DNA of 64,000 bases. Origin: Epiperipatus broadwayi (taxonomy: Eukaryota > Onychophora > Udeonychophora > Euonychophora > Peripatidae). Position numbers and translations under genes: made by a program. Every line of letters begins with the position of its first letter. The first letter of the stretch is position 1. Shown here one piece after another: positions 1 to 11,200 of the stretch. The DNA lies in contig JAQFVV010000349.1 in NCBI GenBank assembly GCA_028023455.1, forward strand, positions 91,001 through 155,000, in the 5' to 3' direction. The notes under the pieces are model-generated. The model saw only the letters and a list, made by a program, of their open reading frames with translations. It did not search any database and had not been told where the DNA came from.

Positions 1-385
1 TAAATATCAACTTCAAATACGTTTTACTTTTGCATTTTAAATTGTTTTATTACAAAATATGTTTATGTTTGTAATCATTTAAAATACAAAAATAAATGGT
101 ATGTGGAGTTGTTATTTAAGTTTCTATAAAGCAGTGTAATATTATAAAGTAACAAACAAAAAAATAACTGAAATAAAATTGCTTATAAAGTGCAAAAAAA
201 AAATTGTGTTATTAAAATTTAAATAACAATATCTAGAATTGATCTTTGTTTAATATATATATGACATCTTTAAATTAATAAATTATTATTAATAATTATT
301 ATTTATCTGAACTAATTTCTATCAAAGTTGTTATTGCAGAAAGTTTGATATTTGTAAATAAAAATGTAATATATGAATATTGTAG
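1..385 (+). other. end of an upstream ACE intron
   Basis: Very AT-rich DNA leading to the acceptor TGTAG at 381-385. No coding segment, repeat copy or RNA gene was recognised. It is inferred to be intron because the exon that follows starts inside a codon. Confidence 0.6.
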
Positions 386-529
386 ATCTTTATAGCATCT
401 TATCAAAATCTAGAAATTATGCTCAGTTAGAAACAATATGGCTGAACTGGAGGAATGCAACTGGAGCCAAAATGAAAGAAGATTATCGACGATATGTTGA
501 GCTCAGCAATAAAGCAGCCAAAGCCAACA
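386..529 (+). CDS. ACE: ACE-like peptidase, internal exon (first in window)
   Basis: Internal coding exon of an angiotensin-converting-enzyme-like zinc dipeptidyl carboxypeptidase (family M2), normally a secreted or membrane-anchored enzyme that removes C-terminal dipeptides. The frame reads LYSILSKSRNYAQ, then LETIWLNWRNATGAKMK, then YRRYVELSNKAAKAN. This matches the ACE region where a W-x-x-W motif and an 'LSN-A' helix precede the next exon. The acceptor is TGTAG at 381-385 and the donor is GTAAGT from 530. The exon is 144 nt, starts with two bases that finish a split codon and ends with one base left over, which joins AT of the exon at 27131 to make AAT (Asn). NAT is a possible N-glycosylation site. 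It is not an ORF-sized gene alone; its identity rests on joining to the later exons. Vertebrate or arthropod orthology cannot be told from this part. Confidence 0.88.
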
Positions 530-607
530 GTAAGTAAATCTTTTTTTAAGAATTTATATAAATGTAATTAGTAAAATTTAAGAACCCTTTATTTCTGTGA
601 ATATAAT

Positions 608-2340
608 ATATATATACAAATACAAAAACTGTATTAAGAGAAAAGCTTTGTTAACAATAAAAATACTGTAGTGCTTAGTATGCTTTCGACAGATAATTGT
701 CATAGATATAGTAATGTTTGTACCAGATGTAGGGGTATAAGATCATGTTTAAAAGCCAAAAATTAGCATATTATTTGTGTAGTATATTAATTAGTTAGAA
801 CAGGCCATTTTATGGAAAGGGGAATACAAGATTCTTTCCTATTGATAACACAAACAATGTTGAAACATGTAGGCTCGAATCAATGATTGGAATTAGTGAA
901 ATGCTTAAAAAACATATAGTATCCAAATGTGTTTGCCCAGTTGTACATGTATTTATACTGAGCCAATTGGGGAGACAGGTTGGCCTGAGATTTACCACAG
1001 TAAACAGACAGACAGGAACACTCTTGGCATTTGATTTTATATAAAATTTGAGAATGAAAATCTGGTGGTAGTCTATCTTTTGAAATATTGATTGACCTGT
1101 ACAAAGAGGGAAAAGTGCGGAGTCCAATTCAATGGGTAGGAGTGATAATTATATGAATCAAGTGAGTCACTTTGGGTATAAAAGGAAGAGACAGCCATGG
1201 TTTATTACTGATTGTTGGCTGGGTGTCACATTTTATAATAAAAGTTCTTGACAGTTTGAATGAGAGATGAAAACTTAAATCCAATGTTGCACTTGCTCAG
1301 ATATGCAGGTGTCAATATTATTTTTACAGTCAGACTCTCATTTACACAGGTAAAAATTTCCAAATAAGAATGTATTAAGTCCTGCATTGTTGATGTAATA
1401 GATTTCAGATGTAGCAAGTTTGTGTGCTTTTGATGTATGAAACCATGTATCATCCAATCTCTCCACATATGAGGTTTCATACATCTGAAATCTATTACAT
1501 CAACAATGCAGGACTTAATACATTCTTATTTAGAAATTTTTATCTGTGTAAATGCAAGTTCGACTGTAAAAATAATATTGACACCTGCATATCTGACATG
1601 TGCAACATTGGATTTAAGTTTTCATCTCTCATTTAAACTGTCAAGAACTTTTATTATAAATGCGACACCCGCTCCCAATAATCAATGATAAATTTTGGCT
1701 GCCTCTTCACTACATACCCAAAATTCATTTGATTTATATAACTCTTGCCCATTGAGTTGGACTCCACACTCCTTTCCCTTTCACTCTGGTTAATCAATAA
1801 TTCAAAAGATAGACTACCACCGGATCTTCATTCTCAAATTGTATATAAAATCAAATGGCAAGATTCTTCCTGCCCATCTGTTTACTATGGTGAATCTTGA
1901 GCCAGCCTATCTACCTGATTGGATCAGCATAAATACATGTATAAACGGACAAAAACATAACACTAAATCTGTTTTTTTTACCATTTCAATATATCCGGCT
2001 CTCAATTTGGGCCCACATGTTTCAATATTGCTTTCTCAGAACGCAATGATGTCAAGTGAAATATCAAGGAGGCATTTTACATTTCCAAGGGCAATTAAAC
2101 CACCAACAAGAATGAATCCTGCATTCCTTTTCTCAAAAAGTAGTTGCTTTAACTAATTATTGTACTATGCAAATAATATGCTATTTTGCTTATCTTTTAA
2201 TTAGAGTCTTATTTCCCTACCTCTGTTATAAGCTTTGCTATGTCTATGACAGTTGTCTGTCAAAAGCATGCTAAGCTCTATAGTATTTTTGTTGTTAATA
2301 AAGTTTTGCTCTTAATACAGTTTTTGTATTTGTATATATA
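608..2340. mobile_element. head-to-head palindrome of two Penelope-like fragments
   Basis: Two inverted arms (about 611-1444 and 1473-2341) share nearly their whole length with scattered point changes and small indels. Both code for broken Penelope-like protein. The minus frame near 880-1104 (YKIKCQECSCLSVYCGKS, then QYKYMYNWAN) corresponds to the GIY-YIG nuclease region of the element at 4623-5516. The + frame at 1500-1636 (AGLNTFLFRNFYLCK) matches that element's AGLTSFLFRNYYLCK. The coding sense runs from the centre outwards on both sides, so the copies are joined 5' to 5'. Flanks GTGAATATAAT (597-607) and GTAAATATAAT (2341-2351) differ by one base and may be a target duplication. Family divergence from the 4-6 kb element is high. 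It sits 78 bases after an ACE splice donor. Confidence 0.75.
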
Positions 2341-3253
2341 GTAAATATAATTACCACATATTTCGTATACATAGGCAACACAAAGAATATATATAATGTA
2401 TTTATTAATAAATGCAGAATTTCAAAACAAAAGCAATGACTTGTATTTAAGAATCAACACTACTATGATTCTAAGTAATTAATTGATTTAAAGGTCCTGA
2501 TAATTATTATTATTGATTGACCTTAATAATAGTGATAATGGTAGTACTGTAGTAATTTCCAGCAATGGAGAGAATGTTAGTGGTAATATTCTCTATCACT
2601 GTTATGTACTAGATACTTCATTTCCTCTAAGTTGTTATTGTTAGAAGATCCTTTTAGCTTCAGTTAGCATAGTTTTCTTTCTTCTGCTTGATATAATTTC
2701 TGGTTAAAATCTTCAGTTCTGAATATTTATCTCTATGCAGTAATAATGTCAAAACCAAATAATGAGGTTTTGCCATTCACATCCTTTTTATGTGTTATCA
2801 CCTCAACATCCTTTTTATTAGATACTAGTTTAAATCTGCCTTTTAAAAACTAATCTCCTATTTGCAAATGCAATCACATTTTCAATGAAAACGTGTTCAT
2901 TTGGTAAACAGTTATGTAGTAATGTTTTTAATGAACTAATTTGATAAATAATTTATGATTCAAATTATTTATTTGTCCATACTCAGACTAATAGTTAAAA
3001 CTGTAGATTTAAAATTAGCAAAATATAAAAGTTAATATATGTTTTCATTATACAGAAATTATCTCTCTCGTGTCCTAAATGTAAATAAAAAATTTGAAAA
3101 TTTTCTACATACCCCATTATTTATAAAACATGTTAAAGTTTTTTTTTCAAATAATTAAGCACATAACCCATTTAGTTAGCCATCCAATTATTAATTGGTG
3201 AATTAGCTTTTGTTAAACTAATGGGTAAAACAAGGAAAGAAAAGCATAAAAAC

Positions 3254-3358
3254 TTTTTTTTTTTCATGTGTCAAAGCATTATCCGGGAAGCGAATCCACA
3301 AACTTGGGACAATTGCTTGTAAGGCAGTTGTGCTGACCACTCGACCACCAGTGCTTGG
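3254..3358 (-). mobile_element. tRNA-derived SINE copy 1
   Basis: On the minus strand a tRNA-like head (A-box-like TGGTCGAGTGG, anticodon-arm loop CTTACAA, B-box region decayed) is followed by a tail CTTTGACACATG and poly-A (seen here as poly-T at 3254-3264). CATAAAAAC before (3245-3253) and CATAAAAC after (3360-3367) look like a target duplication. Confidence 0.8.
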
Positions 3359-4179
3359 CCATAAAACTTTTTATGTGTCAGTTGGTGAATTAGTTGAATA
3401 GTATTTTTTTTTTTATATTGATTCTATGTGTAAAGATAGTAAAGAAATCTTTACCCTATAATGGACTATTTAAGGATTTATCTTTATATTGAGACAATTG
3501 AATTCTCATTTGATGAATGATGATGATGATTAAAAGTCATGATTGCAATATATGCAATAATTAAAAGATAAACATAATAATAATATGCATGAAATTGTGT
3601 TACATTAATTTATTTTTGAATAGATAAAATGTTTTTATATTTTCTTAAACAAAATATGTTAATTCCATCAAATTATATTACTATAATTATAATATTAAGT
3701 ATATAGACAAATAATTATTTTTTAAATTTGCTTTCTTTGACTATTTTAATTCCTAAACTTATCTTTTGTAAGCGGAATTTGTTTCATAAACAGAATTTAT
3801 AATTATTTTAAATTAATTCAGTCGATGTTGGTGAAATTTAAAATATCCGTGTTTTCCTTTTGTTATATCCAAAGCAATTCTGAAAGTAAATAAAGAATTG
3901 TCAGTTGAAGTTGTTAGTTATGAGTTTGAGTAGAAAACAACAATCACTGAGCAGTGATTTCATTACAAATAAGCTTTGCAGTATAATATCATTGCTGTTG
4001 ATAAAATCACTGAAACATCACATGACTACATTTCTTATGCTTTCACAATCTATTAATTCAGAAGCAACTTTCTCATACATTAGTTAGACCTAGTGTAGGC
4101 CATGGTAATCAATAGATGTTAGAAAGTTTGCGCATCAAAATCCTTATCTAGTGCCTATTAATTTAATATACCCAGACTA

Positions 4180-4204
4180 GTTTCTACCTTGTGGTTTTCA
4201 TCAG
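4180..4204 (-). ncRNA. hammerhead-like core in Penelope flank
   Basis: On the minus strand CTGATGA (4198-4204) is followed by a short hairpin with ACC pairing GGT and then GAAAC (4180-4184). Copies at 6488-6512(+), 50682-50705(-), 51060-51083(+) and 58024-58048(+) keep the layout, with stem letters AGCT/AGCT or GATC/GGCC in two of them. An extra A on each side of the stem and an unclear cleavage side make this weaker than a standard hammerhead. Confidence 0.4.
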
Positions 4205-4622
4205 TGAGAATCCTTGGATCAGCAAACAATGCACTCATACTTTTGCATCTAATGCATTCTTCCAGTAACCATTACTTACTTTTTTAGTTAACGATGAAGC
4301 TATAAGCCCAAACTGAAAACACAATAATGTTTTCAATCCAAGCCAATTTGCTTGCTAGTCATTCATATCTGAATACAGTTCAGTATCTATATATTTTGTG
4401 TCTTTGGCTTTTTAATAACCATAGATACCAACATCCTCTTAATACTATTAAATCGTGCTTTCACACTTCTAATGTAAAGCTATAACAACAAATTGAAAAT
4501 TAAATTAAATGGCTGAGCGCTTTCAAGAAGATGTACTTCTCATATTCATAGCCAGTTATGATCCCTTCTTTGAAATCATTATATAAATAAATCTGATATG
4601 CAAATTATATGCAAATGAGTCA

Positions 4623-6137
4623 CTAAGACCATTTTTTAGATATCGCAAAACATGCATCCTTACAATTAATGGTGAAAGAGTCCTCTGCTATAAAGTATGC
4701 TTCTTTTACTTTTCGCCTAACATCATGTCGCTCAGTACAAACCAGTTTTGCAGATGTGGGTTCGAACACATGTCCCAACAATTTTTGATGCTGAGCAAAA
4801 ACTGAAGTACATTCTGGATCCGTATGTGCCTTATTGTATCTATACCTGTGTTGTGATATCCTAGTAGCTATGGTGGCTCTCGTTTCACCATAGTATGATG
4901 CTTTACATCCATTATGAGGGCATGCCACTCTGTACACAGCCTGTGGGGTCTGATCAGAAGCTATAGTGTCCTTAGTGTTGTTAATAAGCCTATTAGGTGT
5001 ATGAAAACTCAAACAAAATTCTTTAGAAAACGTCATATAAAATGTTTTATGTAAAGAGTGCACGTAGAGCAACAATATCCAAGGCCTGTTGTCTTCATCT
5101 CTGTGTTTTCCAATATTATTTACAAAACATCTAATTTTGCTATATACTATATTGCGCCTGTATCCTGATTTGATTAAGTTGTTAGTATAATTAATTAAGT
5201 TAGACCTTCTGTCTGCCTCAAACTTGCACAAATAGTAATTTCTGAAAAGAAATGAGGTCAATCCAGCTAACTTTTGAGTCATAGGTGTGTATGACTCAGG
5301 GTGAATCTGTCCACGAACTTCTGGTGGCTTCATAATCATTGCATAATTAAGCATACTTCCTTCTCTGTGTACCTTGATATCTAAATATTTTACCTCTTGC
5401 CCCATATCTTCCCATGTAATATTTAAATTTAATGCTGTGTTCGCTTGTATCCGATCTTTGATGTGCTCAACAATATTTACTGGAGCAGCAACAAATAAGT
5501 CGTCCACGTATCTCATATATATTATATTATTATCTACTATGTTGTCTTCAGATAATACTTGTTTTTCTTAAAAATTCAGATAGATGCTAGACATGATGCC
5601 ACTCATAGGCAATCCCATAGGCCACCCGTCTTTCATGTGGTACCACTTGCCTTCAAACGTCACCATAATATTTACATCTAACCATCTCAGAAATTCTGTT
5701 ATAAAACTAACATGAGCCTGAGCTACATTTTTATTTACGAGTTCTTGTTGTATAATATCGATAGACTTCTTTCTATTAACAGACCCATATAACTCTGAAA
5801 TATCTAACGCTGCAATTTTAAACTCGGGCCTTATTAGCATGTTCTTGATTTGCTCTACAAACTCGAAAAAAGATTTAATAGTAAACTCTCCAAATCCTAA
5901 GTCATCTATTAGCCATTGATTTATCTTCTTAGCAGTCTTAAAATAATGCACACCTCCAAAATCCAGCATCAACCTTAGGGGCATGTCAGGCTTGTGTAAT
6001 TTAGCGTTAGCAAACATTCGAGGGGGTGTGGAAGAAGATGGATACATTAGATAATACTCAGCTTTAGAAAAAGCTTTATTGCAATGTATACGAAGAATCG
6101 ACTTCACATCAGAGAGGAGCTTTAGGTCAAAGAGCAA
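4623..6137 (-). pseudogene. Penelope-like reverse transcriptase / GIY-YIG nuclease, N-truncated and frameshifted
   Basis: Read from 6137 down, the first 189 codons hold RT motifs: NAKLHKPDMPLRL (the usual 'HKP..PLRP'), ALDISELYGSVNRKK (the first catalytic Asp segment, where 'LYTS' is usual) and GWPMGLPMSGIMSSIYLNF. The frame then stops at 5568 and needs a one-base shift. The next frame (4623-5516, open upstream as far as about 5560) continues with MRYVDDLFVAAP, which carries the YVDD catalytic pair, then a linker, then the nuclease: YRVACPHNGCKASYYGET, with GIY-YIG positions read as 'SYYGET', ISQHRYRYNKAH, and a final KVKEAYFIAED. Length is about 500 codons, whereas full Penelope proteins are longer, so the N-terminal part is missing. 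It copies its RNA by target-primed reverse transcription when intact. This copy cannot make the whole protein. Confidence 0.88.
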
Positions 6138-7769
6138 TGCACCTAAGTGACATTATTATTTGGACAAAGTTGCTACTGTTATAGCATATTATGTAAACAT
6201 AAGAAATGGTGGTCATGCAATGTTTTAGTAGTTTAATACAAATCCTAGCCAAAAGATGTTGGTGACTATAATTGTTAAAAAACCCGTAATACCAAAATAT
6301 ACAGATACTGAATTGTGCTCATATTTGTATGACTATATAAGCAAATTAGCTTGGATTGAAAGCATTATTGTGTTTTCATCTTGGAATCAGAGATTCATAG
6401 TTAACTAAAACAATAGAAGCTGACTGCTAGAGGGATCCATTATATCCAAAGATGTAGGTGCTTTGCTCTCTGATCCAAGACTCCTCATTGATGAAAGCTA
6501 TAAGCTAGAAAGCAATCTGAGGATATTGAATGAGTAGGCACTAGATAGGGATTTGATGCATAAATCTTCTAGCATCCATTGATTACTATGGCTTGCACTA
6601 GATGGCACTATTCAATGGAAAAAGTTGCTACTGCTATTGAAAACATGTCTTAAAATGATGCTTGGATAGAAAAGCTTTTTAGAATCATCTTAGGAAATTG
6701 CTGTGTGTGTGGTTATTGTGCTAAACCATCAACTGAATTTTTCATTTCGGATTTTGAAGTTTAAGCTTTTACAAAAAATAATAAACTAACATGAAAAAAG
6801 TATTATAAATGAATATATATCCCTGAATTCAGATCTGATAATTAGCTAATGTACAATAAATATTTTTCATATAAATGCTTATTTACGATAATGATAAATC
6901 TCTGAATATTTTATAGCCTGTCAATTTACCCATATTATTAATGAAATTTTAAATAATCTATTGACTAAGGTTCTTGCATTTATATTAGTATTGAATTATG
7001 TCAATTTCTGTAGTGATATTTTAATAGTAATTGTTATTCTTAATTAAAATTTATGTACACTTTTTTATTTGTATTTGTACACTAAATTGTAAATAGTTAT
7101 ATGTATCAATTATTTTTTTACTAATATTATTTTTATTAACCTAGTAATACTTATTCATAATGTTCATATATATTCGCTCTTGTGAAAATACAACATCATC
7201 AAAAGAAGCTTATTTGTTTTAAAGTAGTATTTATTGATGAATAAGCAATTTAAATGTTATTTATTTATTAATATGCAAAAACAAGCTACATAATACTATA
7301 GATCATAGTTATTTCAATTTTTTTAATGTTACACATATATATACAGTAATCTATCACTTGCAGCACCCTGAATGCCATATGAGATGAAGTTAATACTGTA
7401 AATCAAATTTATACCATAAACCAAAAAGCCACTTTATAAAATTTCAAATTAGCCCAGCAAAACAAGTTTTATAAAAAATTATTACTTGTCAATTGCCTTG
7501 AGACAAAATGCAACTTATGTACATTGAATAATTCATTTATTTTAGAGCATGAATAAATGTACGTATAGGTTTCTGGACTTGATTTTAAAAAATGAATCAC
7601 CAAAAAAGAAATGTAGTAAAATTAATTTATTAATAGTTTGTTTAAAAAAATATTTAACATAAATGAAAACAGGATTGAATTTTTAAAAATGAAATCCTTC
7701 TAACCATGATAAAGATATATTAACTTTTATTTAGATAAAAAAAGATTCAATATCAGATTACTTAAAATA

Positions 7770-8035
7770 TCATCATCATCAACAACCATTATCAATCCAC
7801 TGCAGAATGAAGGTCTCTCCAAGTTCAAACCATCTTCTCCGATCTTTAGCTTCTCTTCTCCACATCATTCCTGCACACTTTATTTCATCCATTCATCTCA
7901 CATGTGGTCTCTTTCTGGGTCTTTTACAATCTCTTGGAATCCAGTTTAAGACTTCAATTGTCTATCTATTATCATCCCTTCTAGCAATTGTCCAGCCCAA
8001 CTCCACCTCAGTCTTTTAACTTTTTCAATAAGATC
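7770..8035 (-). mobile_element. RTE LINE 3' fragment
   Basis: On the minus strand this is the last 80 or so codons of the RTE reverse transcriptase followed by the ATGATGATG tail (seen as CATCATCATC at 7771-7780). It is closely similar to 23185-23450, with frame-breaking changes. It ends abruptly at about 8035 (5' truncation). No target duplication was clear. Confidence 0.82.
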
Positions 8036-9142
8036 ATTTTAAAGAAAAAAATTTTTTTTTTGCCAAATCATTCATTCATAATATTCATTCTTTTTTTTAT
8101 AGATGTTATTTTAAAATACTGTAATGAAATTAAGACAAAGAATCATAAAATCTAAAATTCATATTAATAATAAATTTCCAAATTATATTTAAAAATAATT
8201 ATAAACAGACACAAATCTTAAAATATTATCATACAATATTAAATATCAGAAAATTAAATATTTAAAATCTTTTAAAAGCAGTCTTTAAAACAAAGGAAGG
8301 CTACCAGTTAATTCGGCAGAAAAAGTTGTGTTGAATTAGCTGATTGAGAGTTCAGATAATAAAAAAAATTAGTCATTTTAAACAATAATCATAACCAAAC
8401 AGAAGCACACACCCCTCACCCAGTTTATTTCTTTATTTTATTTCATTTAATTGTTAGTGATCTTTCAGAAATGTAGATGATGATGTAATTGGGTGGATGA
8501 ATAACATTTTTTCACAGCCATCTTGCAAATAGCATCACATATGTATATAAAATCTTCACAAGAAACCATATTTTATTTTAGTTGGTTTTAATAATAAAAA
8601 AGGTTACACAGTATTAAGTTAGACAGAAAAATTATAAACTTTAATTTTATAGATGCTGTGGAAAATGCTGCACATAATTAGTATGAGATGAGAATGACGA
8701 TATGGAATTGATAATCTGGAGTACCTTGAGTGTTGCTATGTTCACATTCTCAAATTATTTGTCACAGTTTCAAATGAGAATACAAACAAACATAAATTAA
8801 AATAAAGAGACCACTAGAGCAAAATAGTTTTAAACAAACTTTAGATTGAAATATTTTATATATTATTATCAGAACAATACAAAAATATAAACAATTTATT
8901 TACAATTTAATACATTACTCACACATAAACAGTTTTTCCTGAAGGTTTACTTCAAAATGTAAAATAGATCCATAATGGCCTGTAACAAGTCCTAGATCCT
9001 TTATTAAACTTTGGCCAGAATATACCTGGGTTTGTTGGCTTGTCCAAGTCCTCAGGTTTCTAGGTGTTGTTTGTTTGCTGATGCATTGGCCTCTCGTCCT
9101 TAGATAAAATCACCATCATTTATAAGTTCTCTAACCAATCCC

Positions 9143-9306
9143 AGAAATCCTTCTTGTTTCTATTTTTTGGACTATTATCTAAGAGATAATTAAGTTTAGG
9201 TAATTACTACTTTTCCAATGATATCCCAGAAGGCCTTAATTGTGTATTTTTAGACTATTGTTTAAGGTATAATTGGTTTGGAGGTAACTATTACTTTTCC
9301 CATGGT
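9143..9306. repeat. diverged two-copy tandem repeat, about 82 bp unit
   Basis: TCCCAGAAATCCTTCTTG...ACTACTTTTCCAATG and TCCCAGAAGGCCTTAATTG...ATTACTTTTCCCATG align along their length with many changes. Possibly part of a larger old repeat. Confidence 0.5.
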
Positions 9307-9859
9307 AGAGAAGTCTGCAAAAATTATTTAATAAATGTAACCTTATTTAAAATAATGATTCTTTTTTCTTTGTTTTTTTTTTTTTACTTTATTTAGCATA
9401 TATCTACTTTGATGCACACACACATGTCATTTTATGTTTTATTAATTTAGCCACAGCACTATTCCCTCTTATTCCAGAAACCAGTCCCATAAATAATTTT
9501 TTAAAATTGTATGACATCATCTATTTTCTGGTTCTTTATTTGGGGTATCTTTTGCTTATTTGTTTCATTAATTACTGTACTTTAACCTGTGCCAATTTCT
9601 TCTGGGTAGCATTGCTTCATTTAGTAGCATGTGAACGGTTGTGATGTGGAAGAAGTGAACAAAAAAAACAATTTCTGACTGGCAAGAGAATAGTATAATA
9701 AAAATATATTGAACTACCAACACTAAGTCTTTATTATCATTAGTTCACAAACCAAGTGGAAATTGTTAATGAAATATTTACTTAAGGAGAAAGGTAGTCT
9801 GCCTTGGATGGTTGCAGTATAGTGGGATTTGAATGAAATATGCACTGGTAAAAATTGAA

Positions 9860-10241
9860 GAGCAATACAGAGACTTCAGACCACTCAAAAAGGTATGGAG
9901 AGATGCATGTTAGGAGTAACAAGAAGAGATCAAAAACGCAATGTATGGGTAAGAGAACAAACAGGTGTTACAGGCCTCATTGAAAAAAATTAAAAGATTG
10001 AAATGGAGTTGGGCTGGACATATTGCTAGAAGATATGATAGCAGATGGACAATTGAAATCTTAAACTGGAGTCCAAGAGAGATTGTAAAAGACCCAGAAA
10101 GAGACCACATGTGAGATGGATGGATGAAATAAGAAAGGGTGCAGGGGTGATGTGGTGAAGAGAAGCTAAAGATCGGAGAAGATAGATTGAACTTGGAGAG
10201 ACCTTCATCCTGCAGCGGATTGATAATGGTTGATGATGATG
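9860..10241 (+). mobile_element. RTE LINE 3' fragment with 10-bp TSD
   Basis: Plus-strand, 5'-truncated copy of the RTE 3' end, matching minus 23204-23580. Translation in shifting frames gives RLQ, ERCMLGVTRRDQK, GLIEKN and KRLKWSWAGHIARR. It ends in TGATGATGATG. An exact 10-bp duplication AAAAATTGAA lies at 9850-9859 and 10242-10251. Confidence 0.87.
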
Positions 10242-10924
10242 AAAAATTGAAAACATTTAAAAAAATTTGAAAGTATTTTCTGAATGCTTTCTTTAATTTT
10301 GACTATAAATATCACGGACAAACGAATTTATTTATTATAAAAGATTAAAGATCGCCTGTGAAAATTTGTTTGAATAATATACATTAGAATTAATTTATTC
10401 CTGTTGGTATTGCAATAAAAAAAAATATGATAAGGTATTAAAAAGATAAGAAAGCAGGATTTCACGATTTTTAAAAAAAAATATTACTTTTATTGCCATC
10501 CATAAATTATATATTTTAAATCGAATTTTTGATAGCAATTTATTCTCATAAAATTATAATTAAAAGTATTTCAATCAGTCATACTTAAAAAAATATTGGA
10601 CTGTCATAATTATTTTTCTCAAATTATATATAAAAAATATGAGAAAATGTGCAATTTCATTTTCATTCTTTAATTGTAAATTGATTAACTCCAATTGTTT
10701 TTTTTTTTGGTATGCATTGAGAAAACAATTATGGTAGCAGATGCAATCTTTTAATTACAATCTTACACAAGGCAGTATAAGTCACATTGCTTTGATAAAT
10801 TAATGTAATAAACTTTAAAATTAGGCTATTTCACATTTGTTTTTAAGCCACTCTAAAAATAATGAATTACTTTAGTTGACACCTGTTTTGATAGCTGATA
10901 GATGGTAGTACTTTATATCAGCTT

Positions 10925-11034
10925 TTTTTTTTCGTATGTCATAGCATCGGCCGAAAGGCGAACCCACAACAGTCTGCAACCAACTACTTGCTTGCAAGGC
11001 GGCTGCAATGACCTCTCGGCTAACAATACTTGAC
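10925..11034 (-). mobile_element. tRNA-derived SINE copy 2
   Basis: Same family on the minus strand, with an insertion in the variable-arm region (CAACCAACTACTTGC type, shared with the copy at 32416). Flanked by an exact 10-bp duplication ATATCAGCTT at 10915-10924 and 11035-11044. Confidence 0.85.
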
Positions 11035-11106
11035 ATATCAGCTTATTTTTAAAGACATAAACAAGTAAATTTTGCCATAAAATAAATTTTAAAAAAGTAG
11101 TACAAT

Positions 11107-11200
11107 CTCATCAAGCGTTGGTGGTCTAGCGGTTAGCATAGCTGCCTTCTAAGCAGCTGGCCCAGGGTTCGCTTCCTGGTCAATGCTTTGATGTATTAAA
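11107..11200 (+). mobile_element. tRNA-derived SINE copy 3, youngest-looking
   Basis: The head at 11115-11187 folds as a tRNA. GGTGGTCTAGCGGTTAG gives the D arm and A box, the anticodon stem GCTGC/GCAGC has loop CTTCTAA (anticodon TCT), and GGGTTCGCTTCC is a good B box. There is no CCA; the tail is CAATGCTTTGATGTATT plus A. A 16-bp duplication AAAAAAGTAGTACAAT lies at 11091-11106 and 11201-11216, so this is a retroposed SINE and not a tRNA gene. Confidence 0.9.

Larger units (their letters stand above)
4008..6640 (-). mobile_element. Penelope-like retroelement with inverted flanking arms
   Basis: The core is a decayed reverse transcriptase plus GIY-YIG reading frame on the minus strand (4623-6137). 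On both sides lie inverted copies of one non-coding repeat: about 4085-4400 and about 6290-6640. For example, ACACAATAATGTTTTCAATC near 4321 is mirrored near 6358-6380. The 5' end of the minus-strand copy seems to lie near 6236, because 6150-6236 resembles the tip found at 57858-57900, 50507-50570 and 36093-36130. The arms carry hammerhead-like cores (minus 4180-4204, plus 6488-6512). Such inverted or tandem arrangements are known for Penelope elements. The exact outer borders are not certain, and I saw no clean target duplication. Confidence 0.75.

Noticed and set aside
11115-11187. tRNA gene with anticodon TCT
   Set aside because: Part of a SINE: A-rich tail, 16-bp target duplication and ten further degenerate copies in the window.
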